Below, in pieces: positions 6,435-6,917 of a stretch of DNA of 6,917 bases. Source of the stretch: Oscillospiraceae bacterium (lineage in GTDB: Bacteria; Bacillota; Clostridia; Oscillospirales; Oscillospiraceae); NCBI GenBank assembly GCA_009776905.1, contig WRMX01000103.1, positions 1 to 6,917 of the forward strand, written 5' to 3'. A model generated the notes under the pieces. The model searched no databases and was not told the origin of the DNA. It saw nothing but the letters and a program-made list of their open reading frames with translations. The position numbers and the translations under genes were made by a program. Position 1 is the stretch's first letter. Each line of letters begins with the position of its first letter.

Positions 6435-6917
6435 TTAATTTAATAGGAAACTATTTTTGCTGTTGCCGAGGTGAATCGTCGTGCCGCATGGAAGCGTCTT
6501 CATCACCATGCTCTCCAGCCGCGCGCCGTCCTCCGTATATGTCCCGTTGCTCGAATGATCCGTGACGATATATTGCCGGCGCCGGCCGTCATAGACTATG
6601 CTGCAATGCTTGCGGCTTACTTTTTCCGCGCCGGTGTCCACAACGATGTGCGCCATAGCCGCGTCACGGCCGATTATGAATTCTTCTCCGTCTCTGATCT
6701 TGAACGTGGCATATCGGTACATTCCGGCTTTCCCCACTATGACTCCGCTCGCTTCCTGGCCCGGCGCGGACATTGCGGCAAGGACGCGGCCGGAGTCAGG
6801 CGCCGTTCGCACGACTGCCGTTTTTGACGACATTGCGGACAGGCAGGAGACCAGAACCGTTGCCACCACCAGCAAGCACAGATTGAGATAGAACCCATAA
6901 CCTACGGAATATCCGAA
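6435..6917 (-). CDS. Membrane-anchored FHA-domain protein (5' end outside window)
   Basis: The reading frame is open from the right edge to a TAA stop, giving 160 visible residues, so the true start lies outside the window. Visible residues 5-30 form a hydrophobic stretch (with NLCLLVVATVLVSCLSAM) that reads as a transmembrane helix. A linker of about 45 residues follows, then a C-terminal FHA domain from about residue 75 to the end. All key FHA residues are present: GRD in the first loop, VSRKH, and SSNGT with the Asn-Gly pair. FHA domains bind phosphothreonine peptides, so this is probably a cytoplasmic reader or substrate held at the membrane. An internal ATG at 6831-6833 could give a soluble FHA protein, but no Shine-Dalgarno sequence precedes it and the hydrophobic segment would be lost. 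It lies 90 bases upstream of a Ser/Thr kinase gene on the same strand, which supports a kinase/FHA partnership. The FHA call is firm; what lies N-terminal to the helix is unknown. Confidence 0.88.
   Translation of the reverse strand, partial: FGYSVGYGFYLNLCLLVVATVLVSCLSAMSSKTAVVRTAPDSGRVLAAMSAPGQEASGVIVGKAGMYRYATFKIRDGEEFIIGRDAAMAHIVVDTGAEKVSRKHCSIVYDGRRRQYIVTDHSSNGTYTEDGARLESMVMKTLPCGTTIHLGNSKNSFLLN

Noticed and set aside
6831..6833. ATG as start of a soluble FHA protein
   Set aside because: No Shine-Dalgarno sequence precedes it and the frame stays open upstream through a hydrophobic helix to the window edge.

Overview
This window holds three genes, all read from the minus strand and probably forming one transcription unit. 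In transcription order they are: the end of a membrane-anchored FHA-domain protein (6435-6917, cut by the right edge of the window); a receptor-type Ser/Thr protein kinase whose outside part resembles a solute-binding protein of ABC importers (4371-6344); and a very large receptor Ser/Thr kinase whose outside part carries eight PASTA repeats followed by five Ig-like domains (128-4261). No RNA gene, transposase or CRISPR array is visible. The gaps are short (90 and 109 bases, plus 127 bases at the left edge) and hold small palindromes rather than genes.

The organism is most likely a Gram-positive member of the Firmicutes, probably Clostridia. PrkC/PknB-like PASTA kinases belong mostly to Gram-positive bacteria, the big kinase has a perfect AGGAGG ribosome binding site, and N-terminal zinc-ribbon kinases with HRD(I/V)(A/S)PDN catalytic loops are, from general knowledge, common in anaerobic Clostridia. 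Genus and species cannot be told from this sequence.

The two kinases are clear paralogues inside the cell. From the chosen ATG starts, both have zinc-ribbon cysteines at residues 5, 8, 19 and 22, a glycine-rich loop at 52-58, the ATP lysine at 75 and the helix-C glutamate at 113. After one membrane crossing they become unrelated: one has a periplasmic-binding-protein-like sensor, the other a cell-wall-type PASTA/Ig stalk. This looks like one kinase chassis given two sensors, one perhaps for a small solute such as a sugar and one for peptidoglycan or another surface partner. The FHA protein keeps the residues that bind phosphothreonine and is the obvious candidate reader or substrate of the kinases. 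The shared pathway is inferred from gene order and domain logic, not shown.

The most notable item is the kinase/solute-binding-protein fusion, followed by the unusually long PASTA plus Ig ectodomain and the different activation loops of the two kinases (Ser/Thr-rich in one, acidic in the other).
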